Positions 31,822 to 44,506 of a DNA stretch of 64,000 bases are shown here, in pieces; within the stretch, counting starts at the first letter, position 1; each line of letters begins with the position of its first letter. This stretch comes from Larix kaempferi (Eukaryota; Streptophyta; Pinopsida; Pinales; Pinaceae): contig BSBM01001667.1 of the NCBI GenBank assembly GCA_027924585.1, positions 1 to 64,000 on the forward strand, written 5' to 3'. The notes beneath the pieces were generated by a model. It saw only the letters and a program-made list of their open reading frames with translations. It did no database searches and had not been told where the DNA came from. The position numbers and the translations under genes are program-made.

Positions 31822-34094
31822 TGTCACATTCCCGGTCACCTCGGTTCTCTTTAGAGGCGATGGGAGACACCTATGAATCAACTTGCTAATTTTTTTCTTC
31901 TTTTTCCCAAGCAATTCAAAGGCTCCGCAACTCTGAACCCGCAATGATTATTGGTCCACAATCCACAATTCTGCAAGCCTCGCTCTGCAAGCCGCAATCG
32001 GGAATCACAATTCAGATCGCCAAACTCAACTCTGACAATTGTCCCCTCCAACTTTCTCATTCCACAATCCGAAGTGCATAAATCGGAACTCGGAACTCCA
32101 ATTACTGCTGAGGTATAGTACTGTTAGAAAGCTCTTGGAGAGCTCTATGCAACTGCAGGATCTTCATCCACATCTGAAGAATTTTTTCCTACCCTCATTT
32201 CCCTCCAAATATGACCTTAAACCTCATCTTTACCTCTTTCACCACTCTCTAGAATCTCTGCTCCACTCTTCCATGTCTCTTTCTCCTTCATCTGATCCAT
32301 AGGGGTGCCCTTCCTTCCCAAGTCTTTGCCGAGGTGTCCTGCACATTTACTAGACTTAGCCCTAATTCATCAATGAACAATCTAGGGACATTACACCAAT
32401 GGAAATACAAATATGTAGCAGCATAATAAGTCATTCCCATATGCAGATTCATACATAAAGGAACACACACATAGAATGGAATACATGCACATATTCCTCC
32501 CAGGAAGATTGATGGAAGCATGAAGAGGCTTGGTCCCATTCCTCAATCCTAGATACATATGAATACTAACATAATATAAAGAAGCAAAGGTGTAGAGATA
32601 AGGTAATGACATGCACACAAAAATGAAGCATAATGCATAGGCATACAGTCCTATTTATCAATGAACCATTCACATAAGCAAGTAGATGCATGCATGTACT
32701 TAACATCCATAGTTGAAGGAAGCATCATCGACACACAATGTATTATGCATTTACCAATTGATAACATACACCACAGAATGAAACCTAATACATGGGAAAT
32801 CATGCCTATCACTCTTTTGGATCAAACCATACATTCAACCATAAGTAAACACATATGCACAGATGTAGAATAAGCATCATTCAAGGCATAAGGAACACTT
32901 ATCTTCTACATTAAATCTTCAAGCAACCTGGCTATGGATTGCAATGTTCCAACCCAACCACAAGTCTCTACCCAACCTATATTATTTCAACACTCAGAGA
33001 CCACCCTCGAGCTAGGGCTATGTGGCCACTAAGGAGTATCACTTAGGTTCACTCACAGCTTTGGTTCACAGTCCATTAAGGCATCCAACACACAATTCAT
33101 TTGTCAAGCAAGTGGGAAAGCAGGTAGGGGTTTTATAACTCAATAAGATCATCCACATAGCTATGGGAATATCCCAATGATCTCATGTAGTTCAATCACC
33201 CCCATCACCTCCACTCTCAACCTAAGTAAGGTCCCCTTCATTGCTGAACAGTATCTAGGGTGCCCCTTCCTTTATCACTGACCTGGGAAAGTGTGACTGG
33301 ACTTGATTGCTAAATAAAAGTAATTGAGCTCTCCCTGGATCTAACATGCAGAATTAAACCCTCCTGGCCTCTTCCCACTGCTTTTTTGGGCATCTCACCC
33401 ACTCTCATCCACCCAAGGGTTTGGATCTATGGATTTCTCAACATAATTCGCTTCCCACGTAGGGTTTCTGTGTAATTCTTGGCTTTGCAATTCGTGCTTA
33501 CATAGGATCATTATTATCTAGTTCTTCCCTCCCTTCTCAGTCTGCTAGGTTTCCCAAGGGTTCCAATCATGCTTGTGTAATAAACCAAGGTATCAGGGAT
33601 GAGGAATACATCCTCCATGAGGTAGAGTGGCTTATGGGACAAGCAAGACAGAGCTCCATACCTTGCCTTACGGATTTCAGGGAAGTCCCATACTCCTTCG
33701 ACCTCATGAACAATGTTCTTCACCCACTTCCTTACAACATCATTCAATGGAAGCTAGTATAGTCAAAGGGGTTCTCAAGGTGACAAATGGAAACCTAGGG
33801 TTCCATCCCCAACCCCCTCATGACTCCCTAGTGGATACACATAACCCCCTCATTTAGTTGCAGCCATAGCCAACCCTTGGTATTTTTATTTACATGGTAT
33901 TATTTACATCATTTACATTTTTCCCATGGCTTACTTGCAAATGGTTACCATAATACCAAATACTTGCCTCTGCAAGGTTGAGGATTAATTAGCAGGGCCT
34001 TGGCCTTGAGCTCCATGCTAGGAATAATATATCCCTGTTTACAATATTTACATTACAACCATTATGGCTTAAGGGCCAAAATGAGGACATTACA
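31822..34094 (-). repeat. Large element 5' LTR (2273 bp)
   Basis: On the minus strand it starts TGTAATGTCCTCATTTTGG at 34094 and ends GGGAATGTGACA at 31822. The start resembles the solo LTR at 40563 (TGTAATGTCCCCCATTTTGA), and both carry GAGCTCAAGGCCAAG further in, so they are one LTR family. Confidence 0.9.
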
Positions 34095-34560
34095 ATAAAG
34101 CAAGAAAGTGCACAATGTAGGCAAGTGCATAAAAACAACCAGTCTTGAATAACAGGAAACATCCAGAAAGCAAGGAGGCACAGTTTCTAAAAGAAAAAGA
34201 AAGTCATAAAGCAAGGAAATTTGGAAAATCAGCAAATTTATCAAAAGAAAAAAAGAAATAAGATTCTTGATTTGTGCAACTCATGAAGGAATAGAAACAT
34301 CCAGAAAAGATACAGTGTCCAAGTTTATAAATTGAGGACACATCCATGAGGCTAAGTGGGTCCAAAACCATCCAACTAATCAAGGAAACATCCATGCCTC
34401 CTCCAATTCGAATTTCTATAAGGATGAGCTCAAGCATGAGGAGAAAAGTCTATAAAGGAAGGAGGATAACTCCATTTCACATCTTTTGGCTAGTTTGTAT
34501 TTTGTCTAGAGAGCTTTGCTTCTCAGGTTGAGTGTTTTGCCTTAGCCAAGCTTGGGTGTG
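34095..34560 (+). repeat. LTR-like fragment to the right of the large element
   Basis: It continues the sequence interrupted at 24625. It resembles 38930-39430: both have GAAACATCCA words, a TATAAA box followed by AACTCCATTT (34452 here, 39270 there), and a GAGAGCTTTGCTTCTC or GAGAGCTCTGAGCTTCTC string. I infer a plus-strand LTR promoter region of an older family. Confidence 0.55.
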
Positions 34561-35989
34561 TTGGTGTTTATTATGTGTTAAATAATTCCAATATTTAAAT
34601 TGTCAACCCGAGAAGGGAGCTTATGAGATGCAATCACTATATGTGCAGGATTGAAGGCTTTGACTAATCTAAGTTGACTAAAGATGCAAATCAGATATAA
34701 AGAACTTAACTTTGGAAGAAGGTTGGAAGAAAGTTTAAGAAGAAGTAAGAGAAAGGAGGAAATGATGAAATTTAATTAAGAACTCAAGAACGAGCAGGAA
34801 ATCTGATTCCTTGGTCGCTTACACTTAAGACAAGAACGAGCAGGAAATCTGCATCGCAGGCCATGGATTTCGGCTGAGAATCCGAGCTACAAGCCACGGA
34901 TTTGGGCTGAACATCCGCACTCTGGGTCGCGGCTGTGAGGCAAAAAATGGTGCTTTACGGTGCAAAAAACGATGCTGAAAACGATGGTCGAACAGAAAAA
35001 ATGGAGATTACATGTTTTGCAGGGACAACAAAGGGGTTGGGCTGCAAGTGACATGCTCTAAGGTAAACCAGATCTGCAATATTAAATCAAAACAACAACT
35101 AAAACAAAACTAAAATAAATTTAACCAGAGATTCAAGCTAGTGGAGTTGCCAAAACTGTAGCTAGGTTTGCTTGTGTGAATGAGCACCTACCAAGGAGAA
35201 TGGACTCCTTAGTAGCAGTTCAAAAAACAGTAAAATAAACCTAGAGTAAATGACAGAAATAAGAAACTAAGTCTAAGCATGTGTGTGGGAATTTATCAAA
35301 TAAATTTGCAGTAAAAGACAGTAAACAGTAAACATTCATAGATTTTTCATGCAAAACAAATATACAAGAGAGTTATATATTTTCATTAGATGAAAATGGA
35401 GTTTTTACATGAAGTTGTACCTCAATGGTGAGGTTGATGGAGCTTTTGCAGCTGTAGGGACGAGTTTCTCCGATGCTCCAAGGTCTCCTTCTCTTCTCCA
35501 AATACTAAGATGGTTGGCTAAAGGAGCACTCAATTGGTGAAAGCTAGCTCAAATGGATGGCTAGGGTTTTGGGAGTGATTTTGGCAGCATAAGGGTAGAT
35601 TGGATTGTGGATGAATAATAGGGGGCCTCCATCACCTTTTTATAGGTTTTTGAGTGGTGGAGTATTGACCCATGGTATTTGGTACCACGTGTTTTAGGTT
35701 ATTGGTTTAGGGTTTCTTTCCTTCTTTTTCTCTCTTTTTTCTTTTTTGAATTAATTTTTGAATTTTATTCCCTTTTTATTTGATTTTTTGGGAATTTTGG
35801 GCCCTTTTGGAGGGTTTTTGGTATTTTTGGAGGAAATTTAATTATTTTGAGGAGAAAAAGATTGATATTGGCCTTTTTGGTGACCATTTGAAGGTTTTTT
35901 GAGGTTTTGGAGGCTAAACGGTGGGAAAAGTGGACAGATGGGCCATGTGGCTAGGGAGATGAGCTAGTGAGCATTTTTTGGGTGTTAAC
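34561..35989 (-). repeat. Possible LTR of another minus-strand element
   Basis: The right edge reads TGTTAACA and, on the minus strand, follows AAAGCAGGAGT, a plausible polypurine tract. The left edge is uncertain. The block has a duplicated GGATTTCGGCTGA / GGATTTGGGCTGAACATCCG motif (34863-34920) and pyrimidine-rich tracts (35700-35880). No second copy is present, so this stays tentative. Confidence 0.35.
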
Positions 35990-36029
35990 AACTCCTGCTT
36001 TACAAAATTGGGCTATGTAACCATTTGTA

Positions 36030-36385
36030 CTCTCATTGGTACCCCCGATGACCAACCAAACTGCTTGGTACTCCCCTATTAGAGAGTCCAGTCAAAAAAT
36101 AGATATCCTCTAATTCTATCTCTAGAATATGAGGGCCTACATTGAAGACTTGGTCATTGGCATTTCGCATGCCTATCAAATGGTTCAATAGGAGTACTTG
36201 TTTCCTCATATTCTAAGTCTTGAAGAACTTCAACAAGCCACAATTCCTTAGTGCATCAAGGGTATTTTGGTCACGGAGGGCAGCCATGTCATCAAGTTCA
36301 TGCTCCCTCTCCTTCCACTCAATCATTGTGGCTTTTTGGGTCAACAATATCTTATAGATCACAAAAGAGGAAGATGGTCAAAATT
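36030..36385 (-). pseudogene. Retroelement-associated ORF fragment, possibly related to the plant mobile domain
   Basis: The minus strand reads IYKILLTQKATMIEWKER, EHELDDMAALRDQ, NTLDALRNCGLLKFFKT, a TAG stop, then NMRKQVLLLNHLIGM and LEIELEDIYFLTGLSNRG. The pattern ALRxCGLLKFF...EDIYFLTGLSxRG is one I associate with repetitive plant ORFs resembling the aminotransferase-like plant mobile domain. The exact family is inference. The frame is lost near 36030, so only a fragment survives. It lies 5' of the possible LTR above on the same strand. Confidence 0.5.
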
Positions 36386-38532
36386 TGGGCTTGATATCTT
36401 GCAAAACAACTGAGCTACATGCTTAAAATTTTCCATTTTAGAACAATATCGCCCTCCCATAGTGAGGTACAGGGCGATAATTCTCAATTCCCAATGCTAG
36501 CGGAGAGATAAATCCCCTTTTTATCTCCCTCCTTGATTCAGTAGGGGAGTGATACTTTGGGGAGGGCGAGTTTGGAGCCCTAGAGTGGTTCAAATCCCAC
36601 TAAAACTCGCATGAAACTAAAAATTAAGACCATGATTTGAAAGAGCTAGGCAATATCGCTAACATGGTTTAGACGGCACATCAAATAGTCCCCTAGATCT
36701 CCCGCAGACAACAGTTGAAATTCAGCTTCCAAAGAGGGAAAAAATATCCTTCGAGGTAAAATGTTGAGGTAAAAATGAAATTGTTTTCACCAATTATCTT
36801 TTTACTCTCATACAAACTGGTTATTTTGCTTTTGTTCACATCAGGAACCTCTTTGTTTAGCTATTTTTACTTAATTAAACATCCCATAGTGAGATTCTAA
36901 CACAATTTGTGGCAAGACATGACTATTCTTGCGGGATTCTAAGAGGAGGATCTTTTTAAATTCTAGTGACCTTGTACACATGTGTATAATTTCGCTTTTT
37001 CAAACACATTAAAACCATGAAAGAGTCATATCTCAAGTGATAATTTATCCATTTTTAAGCCTCGTTAGACTAGTTATGAAAAAGGAACTCTTGGAATTTC
37101 CTTTAATCTCTTCTTGGACTCTCTAAATGTGAAAATATTGCCGAGCAAACTTGTTTTCTTTCACGCTTGTAAAAGTATTTGAAAGGATGTATGTTTGGCA
37201 TAGGTTTATCCATTTTTCGAGCTAAGTGGACTAACTATGAAAAATGTATACTCTAGTCAACCATTGAATAGAAGATTTCTCTCTTGTATTGTTTTATTCT
37301 TTTTCGAGGGAGGAGACTAAACTTACAAAAAAGATACCTTGGAGTCTTGTTTAGATTCTTTTCAGGCTCTCTAAACATGAAAAGGTCATCGAGTTTACCT
37401 TCTTTGGACTTGTAAAACAATGCATCAAAGGGCCGATATGGGACCGAACCTCTCCTTATTTAGGTTCATTAAACATATGATGAGGGACTCATCTAAGATG
37501 AGCTATACTAAGCATATGTTATCCTCCTTGAGCTCATTAAAAACAACTAGGTACTCATCAATCATGATGGAGGGGAATGGGGAAAAATAGGTTAGCTTTG
37601 TTGGGAAGCTTTATGGCAGCTTGTTGTCACCCTTGAACATGGCACATGTTTGCATCTTGTCTTATAGTTGGGTAGTCTCCTTTCCTATGAGTCCTACCAA
37701 TCTCTTGAGCTCACTTTACTTCTTCGACTGCTTTGAAAAAGGTTTTTGTTAATATCCAATTATGTTTTGATTCATGTCTTGTTGAGTCAATGCAGCCAAG
37801 TCACTTGTCATTTCATCCAATGTTCAAGGGAATTATTTTCCGAAGTCCACCTCTCTACAATATCATTAACCCTTAAACCCTCATGTCAGTCTATGCTTAT
37901 CTGATCCATCACTTTACATCTATGTCCTGTGTCGGTTTCATGTCGATGGTGTGGGATACATCATAGCACTCCTTCAACAAGTCTATTCCTGTCGACTCCA
38001 ACACATTATCTGGGAATTAGACTTACAAACCATTTAGTACCTTAGGACCTGCATGCCTCAATGGCAGGTTTCCTCACTTTCGAAATTAGGTTTACATCAT
38101 TGACCTATGGTCAAATGATTCCATGAGTGTTTGACTTCAGCTCATTTATTCACATTCATTGGAATGTACTAGGATACCTTGGGAGTCATTGACATTATTG
38201 GCGATTTCCCTTGCACTTGTTAATGGTCTACATTAACGATCGGTAATATAGTGGATTTTACCATGTTCGACTTCAGTACTTGTATTCACATGGATAGAAT
38301 TGTGTCATTTTGGGATCGAGTTGAAGACCTTGGGGACTTTTGTTATGTACTTTACCTAGGCTGTGTTGGATATTTTTTCGTAGGTTCCCGCATGGACATC
38401 ATGTTGGTATTGATATGTATATTGTCACACAGATCCACTTTGTATTAGTTAGTGGCTGTGTCGTTATTATATTGTGGATTTACTTTGTATTCTTGTAGCC
38501 ACAATCTATTTGAGTCATGTAGATACAAATCT
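36386..38532. other. Repeat-derived DNA without a supported gene
   Basis: No coding frame. Motifs such as ATCGCCCTCCC and GGGGAGTGATACTTTGG (36445-36560) recur in modified form at 42460-42570, so the two regions share a repeat family. The ORF at 38251-38448 has no recognisable features. Confidence 0.45.
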
Positions 38533-40562
38533 GTCATGTCCCCAAATTTTGCTATGGTCCATGGGGTAATTTTTGCCTAAGTCACCTAGGAAATAATTAT
38601 TTAATTAATGAGCAAGTATGGAAACTACCTTATGGAAGATGCCTAAGGTTGTATTTGGGAATTAAATGGACAAGGAGGGCCCCCCCATGTAGTTATTAAC
38701 CCCATGACTAAGTCTAAGTGATTAATTAAATGAGAATTTAATTAATGGGGTATTTGTGAGGCAATTATACCATAGTAGTTGATTAATTATTAAGTAATTA
38801 ATTAAACTCTGAATTTTGGAGTAATATTGAGTTTGTAATATTTTTATTAATAATTTTGGCTAATAATTATTGGCAAGTGGTGATGACAAGAATAGGAGGT
38901 CTAATTTGAGCAAGTAGGGTCAATCTTGCCTAAGTGGCAAAATCTTAGGAAAAGCAAGGAATCAATTGGACGAAAGAAGGCAAGAAAAGAAATTAGAAAC
39001 TGGCAAAAGCAGAAAAGAGGAAAGTAAAGAAAGTGGAAAGATGAAGAAAAACAATCAGAAGGAAATTAGAAACATCCAAAAAATCTCACTAAGACACATT
39101 TGCCAATTTCAGTTAAGGAAGGTAAAGGAAGGAAAGTTTTTCAAAGACAAAACTTGCTAATTATCTCAAGATGGTGCCCTCATGGCTTTGGAATAGGATG
39201 GGCAAGTGGGTAACCTACTCTCACAGGTTACCAAGCCAAGAAACTTGCTCATTAGTTCATCATGGAGTTTATAAAAGAATCCAACCAACTCCATTTGACA
39301 ACTTTTGATCATTTGAGAAATTTGCTTGAGAGCTCTGAGCTTCTCTAGTGTTGAGTGATGTGCCTCAACAAACTTTGCTTGGGGGATGTGCCCCAAGGCC
39401 CCATGAGTTTTCAGTGAGTGTTATGCAGGTCCAGAACATGATGCTACATCCAATCACATTCATATCAGTTCAGCATTGAAGTCACATAGTTAGTTGGGAG
39501 AGAAGATCTCTCATACAGTGAAATTCTAGCTAGTTTTGGTGAAGCTTCTCTAGTAGAAGATGAATGCTCCAGTGAATGCACCCAAGGATTGATGGAGGGT
39601 TGGTAAAGACATATGTTCATCCAACAGTGATGTCCAGTATCAGAAATCATTCTTAGAACTGATCCATTCTCTTCTTCTCACTCATTCTCCCAACCACAGC
39701 CAGATTTGGAGGTGTTTTCCCTATAAGGAAGAGAAGAGCTGTGGATAGCACCCCATTCTTTCTCAGAGATTTAGTGTGCAGGACATACTCTGTTTCAGAT
39801 CTGTAGACAACCAGAGTACACTTTCAGAACAGATATTTAGCCAATACATCTCTCTTACAGTCCTTCCATGGCCCTATGAGGGGGTTTTCTAGTCTACAAG
39901 ACATTGTACTGATGAGGAGCTAATTAAAGAGTACAAAATTGGTTCAGTGAGTAATAATTCAACTTGATGCTATTAATTACATTATATCAGAGCATATTAA
40001 TATTTTATAACAGGGCATTCAATTAAATCAAGTCATTTATTAACTCCGATTGGAAGACTAGCTCATTAAGCATTGTTTATTGATTAGTTTTGCTAGAATG
40101 ACTGCCAAATTTGTTCTAAATGTCAAATTTACTTTCTGTAAGTTGTAGGAGGTCAATAACACATCATATTATCTATATCAGTCCCTACTTAAAGAATTTG
40201 GGAGGATTTAACCCTAGTTTGTAAAGATTGCAATTTGACTAGCTTTGTCATCCCGGCAGGGCCTAAAACTTCCAAACCAATCCTACTCTTCCCAAATCCT
40301 TTTAAATGCCGATCATTGTGACCATTGAACCTATTTTACTGTCATAACTCAGTTTTGTACCCACCCAGTCTAGTAAGCATATGTTGGTGCGCCCAGGAAG
40401 CTTTGCGGTAGGCTTCAACGGTAGCTGATGTCTGAAACATAAATGTCCCCAGTGCTTTGTGCTTAGGACTCTCCCTCTGATGTTATTATTTGTTGCTACA
40501 AATTTCCCCATATAAATTCCAGAACTGAAATTTCATCCCACCATACTCAGATTCAGTCTCCA
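38533..40562 (+). repeat. LTR-like sequence interrupted by a solo LTR
   Basis: It starts TGTCATGTCCCCAAATTTTG, much like the ends of the other TGTMATGTCC LTRs here. It is AT-rich and holds a TATA box, TATAAAAG, at 39271, with a GAGAGCTCTGAGCTTC block after it. The sequence resumes at 41868 after the inserted solo LTR. I could not find its right end. Confidence 0.5.
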
Positions 40563-41867
40563 TGTAATGTCCCCCATTTTGACCCTTGTAATATTTTGGG
40601 CTATAATGTAAATAATGTATGCATATTATGTATGATTCCTAGTGTAGAGCTCAAGGCCAAGTCCCCGCTAGTGAAAAATCGATCTAGAAGAGGAAAGTAT
40701 TTGAAATTATGCTACCCATGTGCTAGTGAACCATGGGAATTGTAAATATACATTTTAATATAAATTCCCACAACTAGCTATGCGATGCAACAAGAGATGG
40801 GGGCATGATATTACAAGGAATTGGGAGGAGGATATTCAAACCCTTGAGCCAATTGAGTCAAGCCAAGTGTCAATGAGAGAACCCATCAAACCCTCAACTA
40901 CCCATGTTGACTTTTGTACCCAATCATTGATTTCTCCCAAGAGTTGGTTGAGGTAGTTAATGCCTTGGAGAATGGGAGGTATGGTTGTCCAAATTCGAGT
41001 ATGGGCAAGCCACCCTGCATGGAAAAACGTGTTTGGCTTCTTGGGCAAGAAAAGAGCCATGAATTGCTCCCCAAGCCATTACCCATCAACCAACTTTGAC
41101 CTCTCACGAGTTGGGAGCTACTTGGGCGTTTTCCTCATTGGTTTTACTGTGTTTACCTTCATTTTCCTAACTAGAAAGGGCGTTTTTGTTGTGCCTAACA
41201 GTGGAGAAAAGAGTAAAATGATTTTGGGGTTTTTAGAAGCCGTTTTGGCCCACTATATGCTCATACATCTGTGGGAGAAATCGGTTTTCTTCCCTAGGGT
41301 TGGATTCCTCTTCCCACAATCTGTTTTTGGTGTGCCTACGTTTTGGGAAAACCTCTGTCCATCTGGTCCCTAAGTCCCACTGCTGAAAGTGTGTTCCAGA
41401 GCCCATATTTGAGTTTGGTGTACAAGAGAATGCTAGGGTTGAGATGGGTATCCATTGCTTTGGCTGAGCTGAGCTTGAGAGTTCCCTTTTCCTTGTAGAT
41501 ATCATGCCCAGCTCGGGGGTGGTCTCTGAGTGCTGAAAGAATACAGGCTAGGCAGAGACCTACGGTTGGGAGGAACGTTGCAGCGACATAGCTAGTTGCT
41601 TGGGATAGCATTACATCAAGATGAGTATTTATGGTGTTTACTTATGCACTATTTTAATTAATTGATGACTGTTAATGATATGTTGAATACATATGATATG
41701 TGTGTGGATGATTTGTTTATTTCCGCTGTGCATGTCTGTTGAATGGCATCTGCACACATTGGTTTTAATTGTATGAACCTAATGAATGCGCTGAGTTTTT
41801 TGTAAAAGCCCATATTTTAGTGCCATGTTCCCTTCCTTGCATTGGATAGAAGGGTGGGGACGTTACA
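40563..41867 (+). mobile_element. Solo LTR (1305 bp) with perfect 5-bp TSD
   Basis: Starts TGTAATGTCCCCCATTTTGA and ends GGGGACGTTACA. CTCCA flanks it at 40558-40562 and 41868-41872. There is no internal region. Its start matches the LTRs of the large element, including GAGCTCAAGGCCAAG. A solo LTR arises by recombination between the two LTRs of one insertion. Confidence 0.88.
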
Positions 41868-43195
41868 CTCCATCCCCATCACTGACATCCTACTCGGTTT
41901 GAAAAGATTGTTAAGAAATTATCCAGTGAATTTTATTAAATTTTTTGAAGTTGAGTTAATATCTTAGTTAAATATTTCCAAGGATATTACAAAATCCACG
42001 TTGTATGTCGGTGGTTGTATCCCGAGTCAATACTTTCATGGATCTGCAATGTGTATTCGTCAGTAACCATGTTTTGAGTTAGTTTGTTTCGAGCATGGGT
42101 ATGCCCACCTCGGGGATGATGTAGATGTATTTTATGTTCTTTGTTTTGCAGCTTCTTTCTGGCTCTCTTTTGAACACCCTTTGTACCCATGTTTGATAAA
42201 GTGTTTCGGCCATCAGATCCCTTCGGACCTCACGCTTTAGGGGGCACCTGTTACACCTCAAAATGTCACCTTCATGTGTATTTCTTGGTTTTCATGTTTT
42301 ATCACCATGAGAAACATGATTCTTATGCTCCCTAGGGGTGTTAGGACCCTCCATCTTGCACTTGGTAAACTCCCTAACCTTTTTTGGGAGGAAATCCAAT
42401 CAGTTGGAGGTTGAAAGTCACTTATTCAAACCACTTTTGGAGCCTTCTATGAGAAGTATCGCCCCCCTTTCCTTGTCCAAGGGGTGATAAAAATCAGAGC
42501 TTATTGTTGGGGGAGTGATATTTCCTCTTTTTATCCCTCTGTGGCCCTCTTTAGAGGAGCAATACTTTGGTCCAACTACTTTGGCATAAATCTACGACAA
42601 AGATTTGAGCATGATTTTGGGTGGATAACCCTATCCTTCGAAGATCATCTCCCTTTCCATTCAAAGTAACTTCAAACCCCCTTGATCCAATATATCCTCT
42701 CTTGATCCCATCATTTCTCCCAAGTAGTTTGGCTACCAACACCTATAAAGTGAAGCTCATACTTTGGCTCAAAACAATGGAAAAAGTTTGAAGAAGCGGT
42801 CCTTATGATCTTATGGTTCTCAAAGGGGTTTGGAAGGGAAGCTTGAAGGACATGTTGTTGCAAAGTCGGGTATATGATTGTACATGCTTCTTATGGCTTT
42901 CCTCTTAATAAGAAATTAGCCAGCTTCTCCCATACTTGCATTCAATTACATGTATGTATGCTTTGTGCCATTCAAAGTAAGTAGATCTTTTTATGCTTAA
43001 CAATATTTCGTAGAAAGAAAGGTATTTTGTATTGTATTCATATGTTCTTCTAGCTTTGGAGCTTTAGATATTGGATTTAAACATTGGAGCAGTGAGGACA
43101 ACCGTCTGGAAAGAGGTAGGTCTTCTATCTTCTTCTACTTTATTCTTCACTTATCTTCTTGTGTGCATAAAAGATATATCTAGGAGAAAGTTAGT
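41868..43195. other. Repeat-derived DNA, possible LTR start near 42250
   Basis: CTTTAGGGGGCACC followed by TGTTACACCTC at 42250 looks like a polypurine tract and LTR start. A right end was not identified. Downstream words (GGGGGAGTGATATTTCC, GCAATACTTTGG) resemble 36500-36560. No gene is supported. Confidence 0.35.
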
Positions 43196-43553
43196 GTGTA
43201 TTTGTTTTATTTTCGTATTGGATTAGGAAGTATAGGGAACCTTTATTTGTCCAAGACAAATTCTACCTATCCACAAGGATATTTTCTACAACACATGCTT
43301 TGTGGCATGCAATCCTGCTGGGGTTGCTTAGTGGAAGCTACGCATCAAATTTCATATCACATCTCTCTCCTTGATACACTAATGGATGAGGTGGAAGACC
43401 ATGTTCAGGTTCAAGGTGGACAAGTTGAGAAATTAATGGAGGACATGGACAAGTCATTGAACCTTTCATCCATCGCTCCACGCAAAGGATGAGGACTTCG
43501 TTCCCCATCCCCCCAATGAGTATATTGACATTGATTCCTCCTAGTATGTTGGA
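43196..43553 (+). pseudogene. 3' end of a retroelement ORF, frameshifted
   Basis: The frame reads LLDTLMDEVEDHVQVQGGQVEKLMEDMDKSLN, a coiled-coil-like stretch, to SIAPRKG and a stop at 43490-43492. In the next frame it continues DEDFVPHPPNEYIDIDSS to a TAG at about 43558. A one-base shift near 43488 would join the two. The acidic, Pro-rich end looks like the tail of a repetitive plant ORF. I infer it belongs with the ORF family seen at 36030-36385 but cannot show this. Confidence 0.4.
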
Positions 43554-43559
43554 GATGGT

Positions 43560-43967
43560 TAGCTATTTCAAGAAGAGCCCTGCTCCTTTTTGTTTTTTGC
43601 TTCTATGTATTTTAGTTGTTTATTGTTATTAGGCCAGTATATTTATATCTATAGTTCACAAGTTTTAGTATTTTTTGAAGAATTTCTATTTGTAACCTTT
43701 AAAGCCCCGAGCTTTGGACTGTCAGTGTGGAAGCATTTTTATCCTTTTTGGGTGGCAGAGATTTTGTAATCTTTTTTGTTGGTTTCAACTTTTTTAAAAC
43801 AATTCCATAACTATTCTTGTTATTAAAAAATTATTTGATTAATTTTTTAGATATTTATATGTGGTTTTTTTTGGATACTAGTCTAAATATATTATGATTT
43901 GGATTTTTTTGGATACTATTTTGTTAAAAATTCAAAATGTTTTTTGGAATAGTAAATGATTTTCGGT
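43560..43967. other. AT-rich DNA, nothing recognised
   Basis: T-rich sequence with no ORF or repeat boundary that I can support. Confidence 0.5.
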
Positions 43968-44110
43968 ACAACCTAAGTGGGCCTAATGGTTAAGAACATG
44001 TGTTTCTTCCTAAAAGATTATAGGTTCAAATCCGGGAAGAGTAGGGTATGTACACCTTTGTAAACTTTAACAATTAAGGTTGTTGTTGTTATTGTTATCT
44101 CAATAATAAT
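43968..44110 (+). mobile_element. tRNA-derived SINE
   Basis: A box-A-like GGGCCTAATGGTTAAGA (43979-43995) and a box B, GGTTCAAATCC (44024-44034), are spaced as in a tRNA promoter. A tRNA-unrelated body follows and ends in TTGTTGTTGTTATTGTT, a tail type common in plant SINEs. No target duplication is evident. Confidence 0.7.
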
Positions 44111-44506
44111 AACAAAAAAAATATACTACTCCTAAGTCAGTGATGATAACCACACAAATTATACTACTCTTTATTTTTGAAAGAGATGTTAAGATTAAAC
44201 TTTATAATCAAGAACAATAATTTAACTTACTTTTCACCCATAATCTTAAAAAAAATCCATAGATAATTATTAAAAAAAATAATTTAATATGACATTTAAA
44301 TATTATATTTAAGTTGAAGTGTTTAGAAATAGAATCGCTCAAAGTATATTTCGTTTGTGTTTTGGTCAATCATTGTTTGCTTTGGATTCATAATAGTGAA
44401 CTATAATAAAAAGAGAAAAAGTTGGGGTGGTACATGGAGCATTAAATGCAACTGCAATATTTTATGAGTTTAATAGAACGTTTGATAGAATAATATATCG
44501 ATATAT

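Larger units (their letters stand above)
24626..34094 (-). mobile_element. Large pol-less LTR retrotransposon (LARD-like), complete with TSD
   Basis: The 9.47-kb element is flanked by ATAAA at 24621-24625 and 34095-34099. Its LTRs lie at 24626-27452 and 31822-34094. On the minus strand the 5' LTR (ending at 31822) is followed after 2 nt by a PBS, TGGTATCAAATCCCAA (31819-31804). A purine tract, CAAGGGAAGAAGAA (27466-27453), precedes the 3' LTR. The 4.4-kb interior has only a Gag-like remnant and no RT, RNase H or integrase motif in any frame. That is the layout of large retrotransposon derivatives, mobilised by related autonomous elements. Confidence 0.85.

Noticed and set aside
41233-41611. 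Minus-strand open frames inside the solo LTR
   Set aside because: LTR sequence, without recognisable protein features.
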